Source: Phytoseiulus persimilis | Taxonomy: Eukaryota; Arthropoda; Arachnida; Mesostigmata; Phytoseiidae | Assembly: GCA_037576195.1 (NCBI GenBank) | Contig: CM075101.1 | Coordinates: 25,048,001-25,112,000, forward strand | DNA: 64,000 nucleotides | Direction: 5' to 3' | In this document: piece after piece, positions 52,201 through 60,900 of the stretch | Numbering within the stretch: the stretch's first letter is position 1 | Layout of the letters: each line of letters begins with the position of its first letter | Program-made: the position numbers and the translations under genes | The notes under the pieces: model-generated | Database searches by the model: none | What the model was told of the DNA's origin: nothing | The model's input: the letters and a program-made list of their open reading frames with translations, nothing else

Positions 52201-55200
52201 GCGGTGTATCTGCTGCCGGCACCAACATAGCTCCCGCTCTCACTGGAGCTGCTAAGCCAAGTTAGCGGAAATTGGCGAGCTGACGACGCGACCAGCTCAT
52301 CGAGTCGGGGTCCTGGAAAGAGTGCGGGCCTTAAAGCTTTTTTATGTTCTATCCATCTACCCTTCCACCAATCTGTCTGTCGGTTGGTCTTCACGTCCAT
52401 CTACTCCGTCTCCGTTGCTCATATCGCGGAGTGCGATCGCGGTGCAACGGGTGGGGTGGGGTGTACCGGGATGAGTTGGCCAACGGAGCATGTGGAGACG
52501 GTGGAGGCGGACGATGACGACGGTGGATCAGAGTTTCGAGAGCGGCATCGGAAGCGATCCTCTCGCAAAAGATGTCGGAAGGGTCAACGAATTGTCCTCT
52601 CCTTCGGAGAATAGCGACGAGGAAACGGAGAGAGACGGTTCTTCGACCCCAAACGGAGAATTTCATTCAAAAGACACACCATCGTGGACTCGACTCTTCT
52701 CGAGTTGGAACTCTGACTCCATCGGATGTAATCAGACGGATGAGAAACGCTGTTTTAGATCTCCCTCTGCCCGAAGGATTCGAGGGTCCTCTTCGGCCCA
52801 TTTTTCGCTCGGATCACGGCTGATGCCCCGAACGCCGAAGTGTTCTTCGGTTTTGGGATACACGAACACACCCTCACTCTTGGCTCTCTTGAACTCGAAG
52901 TTACGGAGCTTTAGCTCGGAAGTCACGACGACCAAACCGAGGAAAATACCGATTTCTCTCTCATTTGCAGGACTGCGTCTCACCCATCTATCCGTTCCGT
53001 CGGTGGTGTTCGCCGGAGAGAGCGCCTGGCTGAACTGCAGCTACGACCAAGGCGAAGACGACCTTTACTCGTTGAAGTGGTACAAAGATAACGTTGAAAT
53101 TCTCGGCTACATGCCCATGGAACCTGCAGCCTTGAGGGTCAAGATCTTCAACTTGACCGGAGTTTACATCGACGTAAGTGTCCCTTGAGATCCCATTTCT
53201 GTTTAGTGGCGCGAGTCGGAGTCGCGATGGTAGTGCGATCGGCGAGATTTCGGAGATACACGGGATTCAATCGAAGCCGCAGCAACCATGGGGGAAGCCC
53301 TAAGTTGCCGAGAGAGAGCGATGACCCTGAGTCCGTTGATGAGAGAATCATATATGCGCAATCGTTCCGAACCCTGGAGACGAATAAGTTAGAAGGAGCC
53401 CCAATCCGTCGTGCAGAGGGGAATAATGGTCGAAACGCCGTGCGGGCCAACATCCGAGCGTGCTCGTCATGCTCCTCGGCCACCCGCGGACACCGCTTGT
53501 TGTGTTGCCTCTCTCTAAAAGAATGGCAAGAACACGAAAAACACTTTCTATTGAGTGACACGAGTGGAGGCCCACTCGAGAGAACTAGCAGAGGAATTAG
53601 TCGCTCAAGTAGAGCTGCACTTTCACTTACGTTGCAGCAGCAGTAGCAGCGGCAGAAGCTCTCGGGGTAATCCCGCAGACATTAATTAGACTGATAAGCA
53701 ACGCTATTAGGCCTATGGCAGGGCTGACCAGGGCGGGATTGGCTTGCTGGCGGGGTAGCGCCGAGCGGGCGTTCGGCCCGCCGGGCAGATCGCGAGATCC
53801 TATTATAAGTGGCTGTCCGTTCCCGACGCAGCAGTTCGCGCAACTAACTGCCGCCAACGCAATCGTCTCGTCTCTGGTTCGGCCGTTGGGCCGCCGAGGG
53901 ACACCCGCAATAGATAATCGCTCAACTCAACACTCACTGGTTGTTCTCACGTATGATCTATCGGTCCCTATTCTTCCGTGATCGCAGCTCATCGAATCTC
54001 CCGAATCGCTTGAAAGCCCCGGGGCTGGAGCAAGTTCCTGATCCGAGCGGTTATTCCTCCGTTCGAAAACGATGTCCATTGCACTCCGGTGAAGTTTTGT
54101 CGGCTGAGTGCTGATAACGACGCCATGCATCAACGCCGAGTATATCCACCTTCGCGTCGATTTCCGCTCATGTCAGAAGACTTCGTTCCGTGGAATTGCT
54201 GGCCGACGCGTTTGAATTCGCCGAGCGATACTTTTGGCGGATACTTCCCTCCCAGGAAGAAGCCCTCAAGATCGGATAGCGAGACCTAGTCACTGCGTCA
54301 GGGACGGAGATTTCCAACGCAACTGCGGGGCGTCACCAGTGTCAACCGAACGGAACTTGTTGCCCACTTTCCTCTAGGTGACAATAGCCTCTCAGGGATT
54401 TCCCACAGCGAGGCGGTCTGTCGAGCGAAGCGGGACGAAACAGCTCCAAACTCGAGGACGGCAGCGACGTCTGGGGCGGTCGTTGCACTGGATCATACTG
54501 GTCTAGCTGGGCAGAAGGCGTTGTTGTATTTTCTTTGATCCGTGGGCTTAGCTGGGGCTCCAAATCTTCCTCGATACGAGTCAAGCGTATCCTCCTCTCT
54601 TTCCGCGGTTCCTTCGTTCTGCGGATCCAGGAAGGTGTCAGTATATAGAGTAGCCCAGAGGGTGTCAGCGGGATGAATCTCTCGCGCTCGCGTCCCCGCT
54701 CGCCATCCGCTCCGGCCCGCTCTGCGTTCCCCGCGCCGCCCTCCGAAGCTCATCTTACTGACTTGGGGGGAAAGTAGCGAAAAAGAATGGAGAACCAAAC
54801 TCAATACGCGTCCCAAGCCGGAGTGAAACTGCAGAGTTCCATTGTTTCTTTTTTGCTCGGCTCACAATGTAAAATTTGAATCCTTGCACATCGAAGCGCA
54901 GTGATAACCCCGACGGCTCCGGCCTCTCATTCGCGTTGGATTATCGTGAATGCCCGCCTCCGACGAGCTCTTGGACGTCGCCCGCAACCGTTGTTCTCAA
55001 GCACGTCGTGATAGAAAGCCTGTGGAAAGTTCGTGTTCACTCTAAGCGACTCTGTTTTTCTAGCTGGAGCAAACGAGGGCCAATCCCGCGAACATATTTC
55101 TCAGCCATACGGACAGGTTCTCTGAGGGTCGCTACAGGTGCGAAATATGCGGAGACGGACCTAAATTTCGCACAGCTCGCGCACACAAAGACATGACTGT

Positions 55201-57929
55201 AGTCGGTAAGTACTCAAAGCTATTTTCTCCTTCCGAGGCTTCGGACTCCTCGACTAAATCTTCTACTCTCTCACGAGAAGTGGCCCTGCTTCGATAAACT
55301 CGCTCCGGGCGAAGTCATCTCCGCTGTATCAGGAGCTCAATCACGGCGCGGATTTTCGACTCGAAGACTAGCGAGCACCATTGACGCCGACGACGAGTAG
55401 GAGGAGAATCGCGTTATGTTCGAGCTTAAGAAGCACACAGCCCTTTGAGAGAAAAGATCATGTTACCGTGGAGCAGCTAGTATGAATATCAGCGAAAGTA
55501 TTTTAGAGCCCATATTCTACCCCCGCGATCCTACCAACACTCCCGCTCCTCAAAGGCCGAAGGCAAAGTTTGGAGAACTTTCTCGAATTTCCTGGCTCCA
55601 CTGGTCGCTCAGTTCACATCATGGCGGTCGGCGGTTCGGTATATGCCGCGCCAGCACGTGTCCCGTAGCTCTGGCTACGGAACTAACTATGCTCGTTGGT
55701 TCGTTCGTCAGCGTCGACTCGACCCGTCGTGCCATCCCTGTCGAATATTCATAGACCTTAGCCAACCACTGGTGGCGCCAAGCTTAGACTTCGCTTTTGA
55801 AAAGCAAACGCTTCTCGCTTCTGAGAATGATGTCACCCGAAAATGCTTTCCCACTCCGCGAGAGACTGCTGCGGTCGATGACTCCCTCTTCGGCCTCCCC
55901 CGGATTCATGCATAGACATGATCCTCGCGCGAAAAGCTCAGAGAACAACGACGCCAGAAAAAAAATCAAAACGTAATTACAACGACTCGGGGAGCTTCCT
56001 ACAACAACAAACTTACGACACACTCGTTCAACACGGTGGTTGCAGGGCCAGCACAAACAAGAAAGTCTACAGGCAAACACTTTTATATGCATTGAACCTC
56101 CTCGCCTCGCGCGACGACCATAGAGTACTTTCGAGTTCACTGCTCGCGTAAATTGTTCACAAACAGTTGGAAATTCCCTCTGCCTCGCGATCTTGAGTAT
56201 CTTCACGTGAGGTCACATTCGAAACCCAATTCCAGAAATGTTCGTTTTTAATGGCGTCTCCCGCGTCGCTCGTTTATTTGTTTCCGGCTCTCAAGTTCAG
56301 ATGCTCCGATTCCAAACGTGTATGGTAACAGTTTTCATTCATCTTGCGGTTATATCCAAATCAGCCGGGGAGCAGCTGAAGGGCAGCTTTCCGAGCGGGG
56401 TGGCTCCACATTCTGCCTGCAATCCGCCTACCCACAACGTTACAGGCAGCAGCATATCCTATTAGTCTACCTCTTCATTATAAGCGCGTCCATCGTAATG
56501 AATTGCTATTTTGCTCTGTGTGCTCGCTCGCTCACTCGTTCGCTTGGTCCTCTCTTTAATGATCGCGCCAGCTCCCTCAGGAGCTATTTTTCGTGGGCGT
56601 TCACTTCCGTAAGTGACTTTTCCCGTGGTCAAATTCACCTGTAGTGTCTTCGGCTGACGTGGCAGCGGTGGTCATCCTGTCCCGTCTGCGAGTTGTCATC
56701 AGACTGGTTGTTCTCCCCGTGCCGCCGGGGACGGCTCTTCTCGATTGTTGCGCAACCTCATCGTTCCTGGATTAGGTTGAAGAGGGGCGCTGGCGAGAGA
56801 GTGGTATTTCATAGTATTCGAGAATCGATCCCACCGAAATCGCGACGAAACAGCTCGAGGACCCTGAACGCGCGTTCCGTGTGTTCGTTATGTGTATGGA
56901 AGCAAATGATACGAGCCTCTCTTTCACTCAGTTTTTTTTTTGTCCCGATGTAGTGATTCCTCCCAATGGACTTGTCGTGTCAGGAGTGTCGGAGCATCGT
57001 AGCTACGAAGTAGGAGACTTCGTGAACGTAACCTGCAGCTACGGACCCAGTAAACCCATCGCCGACCTCGAGCTGTATATCAACGACATGAAGGTAAATG
57101 AACGAGCGAACTTGCGATCTCGGCTTGGAAACGTCTTCCTCGATATATGAACTTATCGGGGCTACCCACCTTTCAGATGCCGAATCAAGCCGAACACACC
57201 CTGGTATCGAACTCCTTCGATGCCGAAGGGCGGTCCATGGTGACCAAAGTCTTGAGCTTCACTGTAACCGAAAGCCACTTCTGGAAAGAAGCTCTGAAGC
57301 TCGAATGCAGGTCTTTGATAAGGGTTGAATTCAATGTGAGCAGCGAGGAGATCAAGATCATGAACAAAGGCCAACAAGTCGAAGTATCCGGCCGCATGGA
57401 CGGACCTCAAGTCACGGGCTGGCAAAAAGAATACAGTCGCGCGAACGCGCAGGTGAAACTAACCTGCAAACCCTCCCAGCACGGCGATCCGAATCGAACC
57501 CCTTCCAAGACGATGTGGCTGATCAACGACAAGGAAGTGAAATCGCCGAGAATGATCAAAGCCATACAGCGACAAGAGAACAACGTCACTCAAAACTTCT
57601 ATGAGCTCAAATTTCCACTCAACTCAGACGATCCACTGCTCCAGGGCTTCAGCAAGGGCCAAGACATCAAAATCCGCTGCGTAACGACAGAAATCTTAGA
57701 ATTCATGGATGTCCCAACTCGAGTGCTGATGAAGCGAGGACATCTGCTGTCTTCAGCTTCAGATTCGGCTCTCCCCCTTCAGAACCACGAGAATCGCATC
57801 CTTGGATTCCTCGCGGCCGCCTACTACAACTTTGTGAGTAGTCCGCATTCCTCCGGGTCGCGACCGGTTCACTGCGTCGCTTTGACAATCGTTCTTCTTT
57901 ACGTGGCTGTTGTATCACGCTCCGTGTAA
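25141..57929 (+). CDS. Beaten path (Beat)-like Ig-superfamily protein, five coding exons
   Basis: Join of 25141-25234, 52971-53173, 55064-55205, 56954-57093 and 57177-57929, giving 443 residues and a stop. Seen: a signal peptide (1-28), then three Ig-like folds with candidate disulfides C54-C125 (W68), C174-C237 and C290-C361 (W307), then a hydrophobic tail (426-439). Intron phases 1, 0, 1, 0 keep the frame throughout. Family knowledge: the stretch VVFAGESAWLNCSYD, followed by LYSLKWYKDNVE and GRYRCE, is the V-type domain signature of the Beat family, neuronal cell-surface or secreted ligands of Sidestep receptors in axon guidance and synaptic partner choice. Six N-glycosylation sequons (N53, N92, N171, N246, N299, N329) fit an extracellular protein. 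Odd points are the third Ig-like domain, an extra cysteine at 128 and a first intron of about 27.7 kb. I cannot say which Beat subfamily this is, so no symbol is given. Family assignment is firm; the C-terminus is the least certain part. Confidence 0.88.
28436..28495. repeat. Period-4 repeat CTGC, CCGC and CTCG
   Basis: TGCCTGCCTGCC, CCCGCCCG and CTCGCTCGCT steps in succession, within the long intron. Confidence 0.75.
29412..29456. repeat. Period-4 repeat GATG, GATA, ACGG and GACA
   Basis: GATGGATGGATAGATAGA then CAAACGGACAGACGGACTGA; the unit changes by single-base steps along the tract. Confidence 0.8.
32443..32461. repeat. Poly-G tract, G19
   Basis: Nineteen consecutive G within the long intron, preceded by GTCGGGGGCGGA, so the whole stretch can form a G-quadruplex on the sense strand. 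Confidence 0.95.
35365..35376. repeat. Poly-G tract, G12
   Basis: Twelve G preceded by GGAGGAGGA; a second quadruplex-prone run in the same intron. Confidence 0.9.
36594..37112 (-). pseudogene. Candidate exon or pseudogene, minus strand, one in-frame stop
   Basis: One minus-strand frame runs 173 codons from a possible acceptor (CATCCAG before 37,112) to a possible donor GTAAGA at 36,588-36,593, broken only by TAG at 36,924-36,926. The upstream part reads NCESVAEFLDKLEEFRLVQ and IGKLPPDHVIDGLQW; the downstream part is acidic and serine-rich (SEHENSHEDGG, ANEEESSDDSLMLHSLLSS). The total of 519 bases is a multiple of three. It lies antisense inside the long intron of the Beat-like gene. It could be two exons with the stop in a short intron, a pseudogene, or chance. 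I do not recognise the protein. Confidence 0.25.
45429..45445. repeat. (TC)8 dinucleotide repeat
   Basis: TC repeat in a pyrimidine-rich stretch. No exon follows it on the plus strand that I can support. Confidence 0.85.
45846..45950. repeat. Compound period-4 repeat: GTCA and CCGA units
   Basis: About six GTCA units (45,906-45,929) pass into four CCGA units (45,932-45,948), with looser GCCA/GTTA-like four-base steps before them. One of the least degraded of the period-4 tracts in the window. Confidence 0.85.
52971..53173 (+). CDS. Beat-like gene exon 2: first half of V-like Ig domain
   Basis: Residues 32-99. The acceptor is a clear pyrimidine tract ending CATTTGCAG; the donor is GTAAGT at 53,174 in phase 0. 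It carries strands A to about C'' of the V-like domain: the first disulfide cysteine C54 within LNCSY, the core tryptophan in LKWYKDN (W68) and the FNLTGVYID stretch that in Beat proteins leads to the D-E strands. Sequon N53-C-S overlaps the domain cysteine; N92-L-T is a second sequon. This exon has the clearest family signature in the window. The reading frame also stays open for about 480 bases upstream of the acceptor (see findings). Confidence 0.93.
53174..55063 (+). other. Intron 2 of the Beat-like gene (1,890 bases)
   Basis: Phase 0 intron bounded by GTAAGT and TTTTTCTAG, splitting the V-like Ig domain between its two disulfide cysteines. I recognise no coding or repeat element inside it apart from short GC-rich stretches. 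Confidence 0.85.
55064..55205 (+). CDS. Beat-like gene exon 3: second half of V-like Ig domain
   Basis: Residues 100-146 plus the first base of codon 147. The acceptor CTGTTTTTCTAG is strong, and the donor GTAAGT at 55,206 is in phase 1. It encodes IFLSHTDRFSEGRYRCEIC, the E-F strand region ending in the second disulfide cysteine C125 in the YRC motif, then the G strand up to MTVV. In the Beat family this position usually reads like GxYRCEVS; here the second residue after the cysteine-glutamate pair is another cysteine (C128), which has no obvious partner in this domain. The phase 0 start matches the phase 0 end of exon 2. Confidence 0.92.
55206..56953 (+). other. Intron 3 of the Beat-like gene (1,748 bases)
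   Basis: Phase 1 intron bounded by GTAAGT and a T11 run followed by GATGTAG. It lies exactly between the V-like and the first C2-like domain, the usual place for a domain-boundary intron. A short frame near 56,300 begins with a hydrophobic, signal-like stretch but has no following donor and is not called. Confidence 0.85.
56954..57093 (+). CDS. Beat-like gene exon 4: first half of second Ig-like domain
   Basis: Residues 147-193. The acceptor is a long T-rich tract followed by CCCGATGTAG, and the donor is GTAAAT at 57,094 in phase 0. It encodes the linker VIPPNGLVVSG, then YEVGDFVNVTCSYGPSKP with cysteine C174, then ADLELYINDMK, where a C2-type C strand has L-Y in place of tryptophan. This matches the second (C2 or CD80-like) domain of Beat proteins, where the motif is roughly GDxVNVxC followed by LxWYING. 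Sequon N171-V-T is present. The leading TG completes the codon begun by the last G of exon 3. Confidence 0.92.
57177..57929 (+). CDS. Beat-like gene exon 5: end of Ig2, whole Ig3-like domain, C-terminus
   Basis: Residues 194-443 and the TAA stop. It starts after an 83-base intron with acceptor CCCACCTTTCAG. First comes the second half of Ig2: VLSFTVTESHF, then LKLECRS with C237. A linker at about 245-283 follows. A third Ig-like unit has VKLTCKPS (C290), TMWLINDKEV (W307), YELKFPLNSDD and DIKIRCVT (C361). The tail 413-443 has a small-residue patch (SSPHSSG) and then a hydrophobic stretch CVALTIVLLYVAVV ending SRSV, compatible with a GPI-anchor signal. An alternative GTGAGT donor at 57,834 (phase 0, after residue 412) could divert the transcript to an unseen exon and replace this tail. 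I favour the unspliced reading because the frame ends in a plausible anchor. Confidence 0.88.
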   Translation: MPNQAEHTLVSNSFDAEGRSMVTKVLSFTVTESHFWKEALKLECRSLIRVEFNVSSEEIKIMNKGQQVEVSGRMDGPQVTGWQKEYSRANAQVKLTCKPSQHGDPNRTPSKTMWLINDKEVKSPRMIKAIQRQENNVTQNFYELKFPLNSDDPLLQGFSKGQDIKIRCVTTEILEFMDVPTRVLMKRGHLLSSASDSALPLQNHENRILGFLAAAYYNFVSSPHSSGSRPVHCVALTIVLLYVAVVSRSV

Positions 57930-60900
57930 ATCGCGAGCGGCAGTGTCTCATATAACTCAAAGATCAAATCTCATCACCCCTTCAACTTCATGCATTTGGT
58001 CCGAGTCGTCCCACGCTGTTGCATATGGTCCGATTCGATCAAGTTGATTGAAAACCTCCTCTCCTCGGTCTTCCCGTACCAGGAAGGCGGAAAATATGTC
58101 TAGTGGCCGAGAGCTCAGCTCGTTTGACGTGCGTTACAATCGCGGCGCTCCCGTTGTCATGTGTCATCCGACGGAAAAAGTCGCGGTAAATGCGTGAGGA
58201 GTGTTCTGGTGGAAAGTTCAGAGTATAATCACTGGCTCCAGTGTGTCGAAACTATTAGAAATCATTGGCTCAACCCTATACAAAGCATGCAATCATCTGC
58301 TCGGATGATTGAAAGCGAATGGTCTGGAGTCGAGAGTTTCTGGTGCTGTTGCTTCATCAGACGTCCATCTTCGGACGCAACCTAGAGCGCCGGAAGCTTC
58401 AGTTGCTTTCTAAGTCATGTACAGTCCCACTACCCAAACCCCGAAACGTGTATCTGTAGCCGGAACGGTTTTCAAACGAAAAAACTAAGATTCGATTTTC
58501 TGACCAAGAAGAAAGCTGCGATTGGAAGGAGAATACCTATTCCAAGAGTTCAATACTGACTCTGGGAAACTCCCCGATAAGCAGCTGTGTTCGGGCGAGG
58601 AACTCGAACAACGCGGTCCGGGGTGTTTTTGAGAAACGTTCGGAGGTACGCGAGGTCGACGAAAAAGTCTCCAGCTTCCTCACCTTGTCCCCCGATGTAT
58701 GTACATAAACTCTAATCCAAATGCAATCCTCACTCTCGAAATCTCTTTCCCCGATATAGTTTGCTATCCCTGTGATACGCTTGTGATATGGCTAAAGATC
58801 CACCCTTACGAACCGATGCCATTGTTGAGATCACAACGAAGACGATTTAAATGAAGTGCATGAGCGACGTACGAGACCGGAGAACAGTTCGAAGTTGGAG
58901 AATATTAGATGATGAATGAACCGAAAAATGTTACAGTCGGGAAGTGAACAGAATTCAAAGAGATATCGATGTGACTAAGCCGTGGCATCTGAGGAGGAGA
59001 AGGAAAATGCCGGAATCATACAACCAAACGTCTCAAAAAACTGCGAGTGGAGAGAGCCACGAGCGGAGAAAAAACTGAAATTCCGATTTCAATTATTCTA
59101 TCTCAAAGCTGTCAGAGTTTTCGGAATCACTGAGCAACTGAATTTGTAAATTTGTTCCTCGCCAAAGATAGGTATTCAATACATCCTAATTGGTGGACTG
59201 TTGGAGGAGCTTCTTGGAGCTGTGCCCACCAATCGTATTGTCTCGAAGATTTGTAATTTAGAAGGCAGTCGGAAACGGTTTGTCAAGACGCGTGGTTTGG
59301 AACTGCGAGACTAATTGTGGAGATGAAAGACTATGAACCAAAGCGCCGCTCCATCGGAGCACACTCCAAGTCCTTCGATGATAAAAATAAATATAGAGTT
59401 TCAGGCAGCTGAATCTTGTCATCCTCAACCTAAGCAAGACTTGAGGCATGCAGTTGGTCAGGCCGCAATCAATCTCAGGCGGTTTGAGTGTCGGGGGCGT
59501 CTCGTCATGGAATATTTTCGTGAGAATGGCCCAGGTGAGGGGACAGACGTTGAAAACTGGGAAGTGCGGACTCGGCGTGATGGTTGGAGCTCGTGAGCAC
59601 CATCGTCGCCGCTATCAGTTACCCAAAGAGGTTTCGCAACCTTTCCGTGGCGAGGCATCCAGTCAGTCAAGGCGAACCCTGCTGAACCAGTCTGACGGGC
59701 ACTCGGAACACCGGGGAAGTGGGGAGCGAGTGACTATAAACTCCTTTTTCTTCCCAGCTCCTTCGTCCTCGTCGTCGTCGTCCATTTCTTTCGCTTGGTC
59801 GTGCGACTAATCAAGAAAAATTAAGCCCCCGTCTTAATGGACTAACCCTTCTGCCGTTGCCGGCACTGCTGTTATTTCGCACGCAGCTTGCCCCTTCTTC
59901 GCTTCGTCTTCGGGGTTTTCCGTCCTACTCTTCGGCTCACTCAGCCGTCGCTGCGCTGTTTCCCCTTATACATTGGCTCAGAGCGGCAACTGGATGAAGG
60001 AGAATGAAGTATCCGAACGATCCATTTCGAATTCATGGGAAGCGGAAAGTTGGCGTCAATCAACCACCTGATCTTCTGCAAAAGTTTTGCCGCACTGAAC
60101 AGACGTGAGATCTGTTGGCGTCGACGAAGGGAGAGCTGGCGGCGAAACATTAGGCTGCTACAACGCGATGATAAAATCTCGCAGCGGGAACGAAATAATC
60201 AACTGCACAACGAACCGAGACTTTCCTCTGCTTTAGCTTCTGTACAGAGGCTTCTCGTGGTTATTAAAAGCAGTCAGTCACTGTGCAACGGAATGAGCGA
60301 TCAGAGTCGACAATGATTGGTCCCCCACTTTGCGAGCACCGTCTCATACTGAGCGACAGTCAGGTTCGTTTTTCTTAGATCTGCATATTTTGAGAAATTC
60401 GCTCCCATATCGTTTGGCTCATGAGTCAGGACGTTCTGTTGTTCGGCGCGTCAGATCGCGTTTTCCGGCGACTTGGAGTGAAATGTCGAAGGTTTTCATT
60501 TCACCCGCGCCAAACTACGTGCGCGCAAGTCCATGGTAGAGCAATTTTGTGAGCACATTTCATATGGGCCAATATCGGTAGCCGAACGAAAGCCCCGGAT
60601 CTTTCCCCTGGCTTATTACACGGTTCGAGTGGAGAAGAGAGAGCCGAGGAGCGCGATCCTCGTCTCTGTTTGTTCAAGTTCTCCAAACCCCCGCTGAAAC
60701 AATTGTTGTGAGAGCTGAGGAGTTGAACGAGGCAAGGAAACACGGAACGCACAGGGGAAACGCGGAGCAGGCCACGCAAGACTCCCGCTCGGCTGGGGAA
60801 AAAAAGTTCGCTTAAAAATCAAGGCGAGTCGTTCATCCACTCAGTTATTTGGGCTTTTTGCTCCTTCGCGGCTCTTCCCTTTTCCCTGGACGAACGAACT

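Larger units (their letters stand above)
25235..52970 (+). other. Intron 1 of the Beat-like gene (about 27.7 kb)
   Basis: Donor GTGAGT at 25,235; acceptor TTTCTCTCTCATTTGCAG ending at 52,970. It separates the signal-peptide exon from the Ig exons. I see many period-4 simple-repeat tracts (for example near 28.45, 29.4, 35.6, 41.9, 45.9 and 49.5 kb), a G19 run at 32,443, a G12 run at 35,365 and an antisense coding candidate at 36.6-37.1 kb. The long overlapping open frames elsewhere in it show no consistent splice or codon support, so I call none of them genes. A short independent gene inside this intron cannot be excluded. Confidence 0.75.

Noticed and set aside
56283..56400. Signal-peptide-like frame inside intron 3 of the Beat-like gene, considered as an alternative first exon
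   Set aside because: The hydrophobic stretch is not followed by a donor in a phase that would join exon 4.
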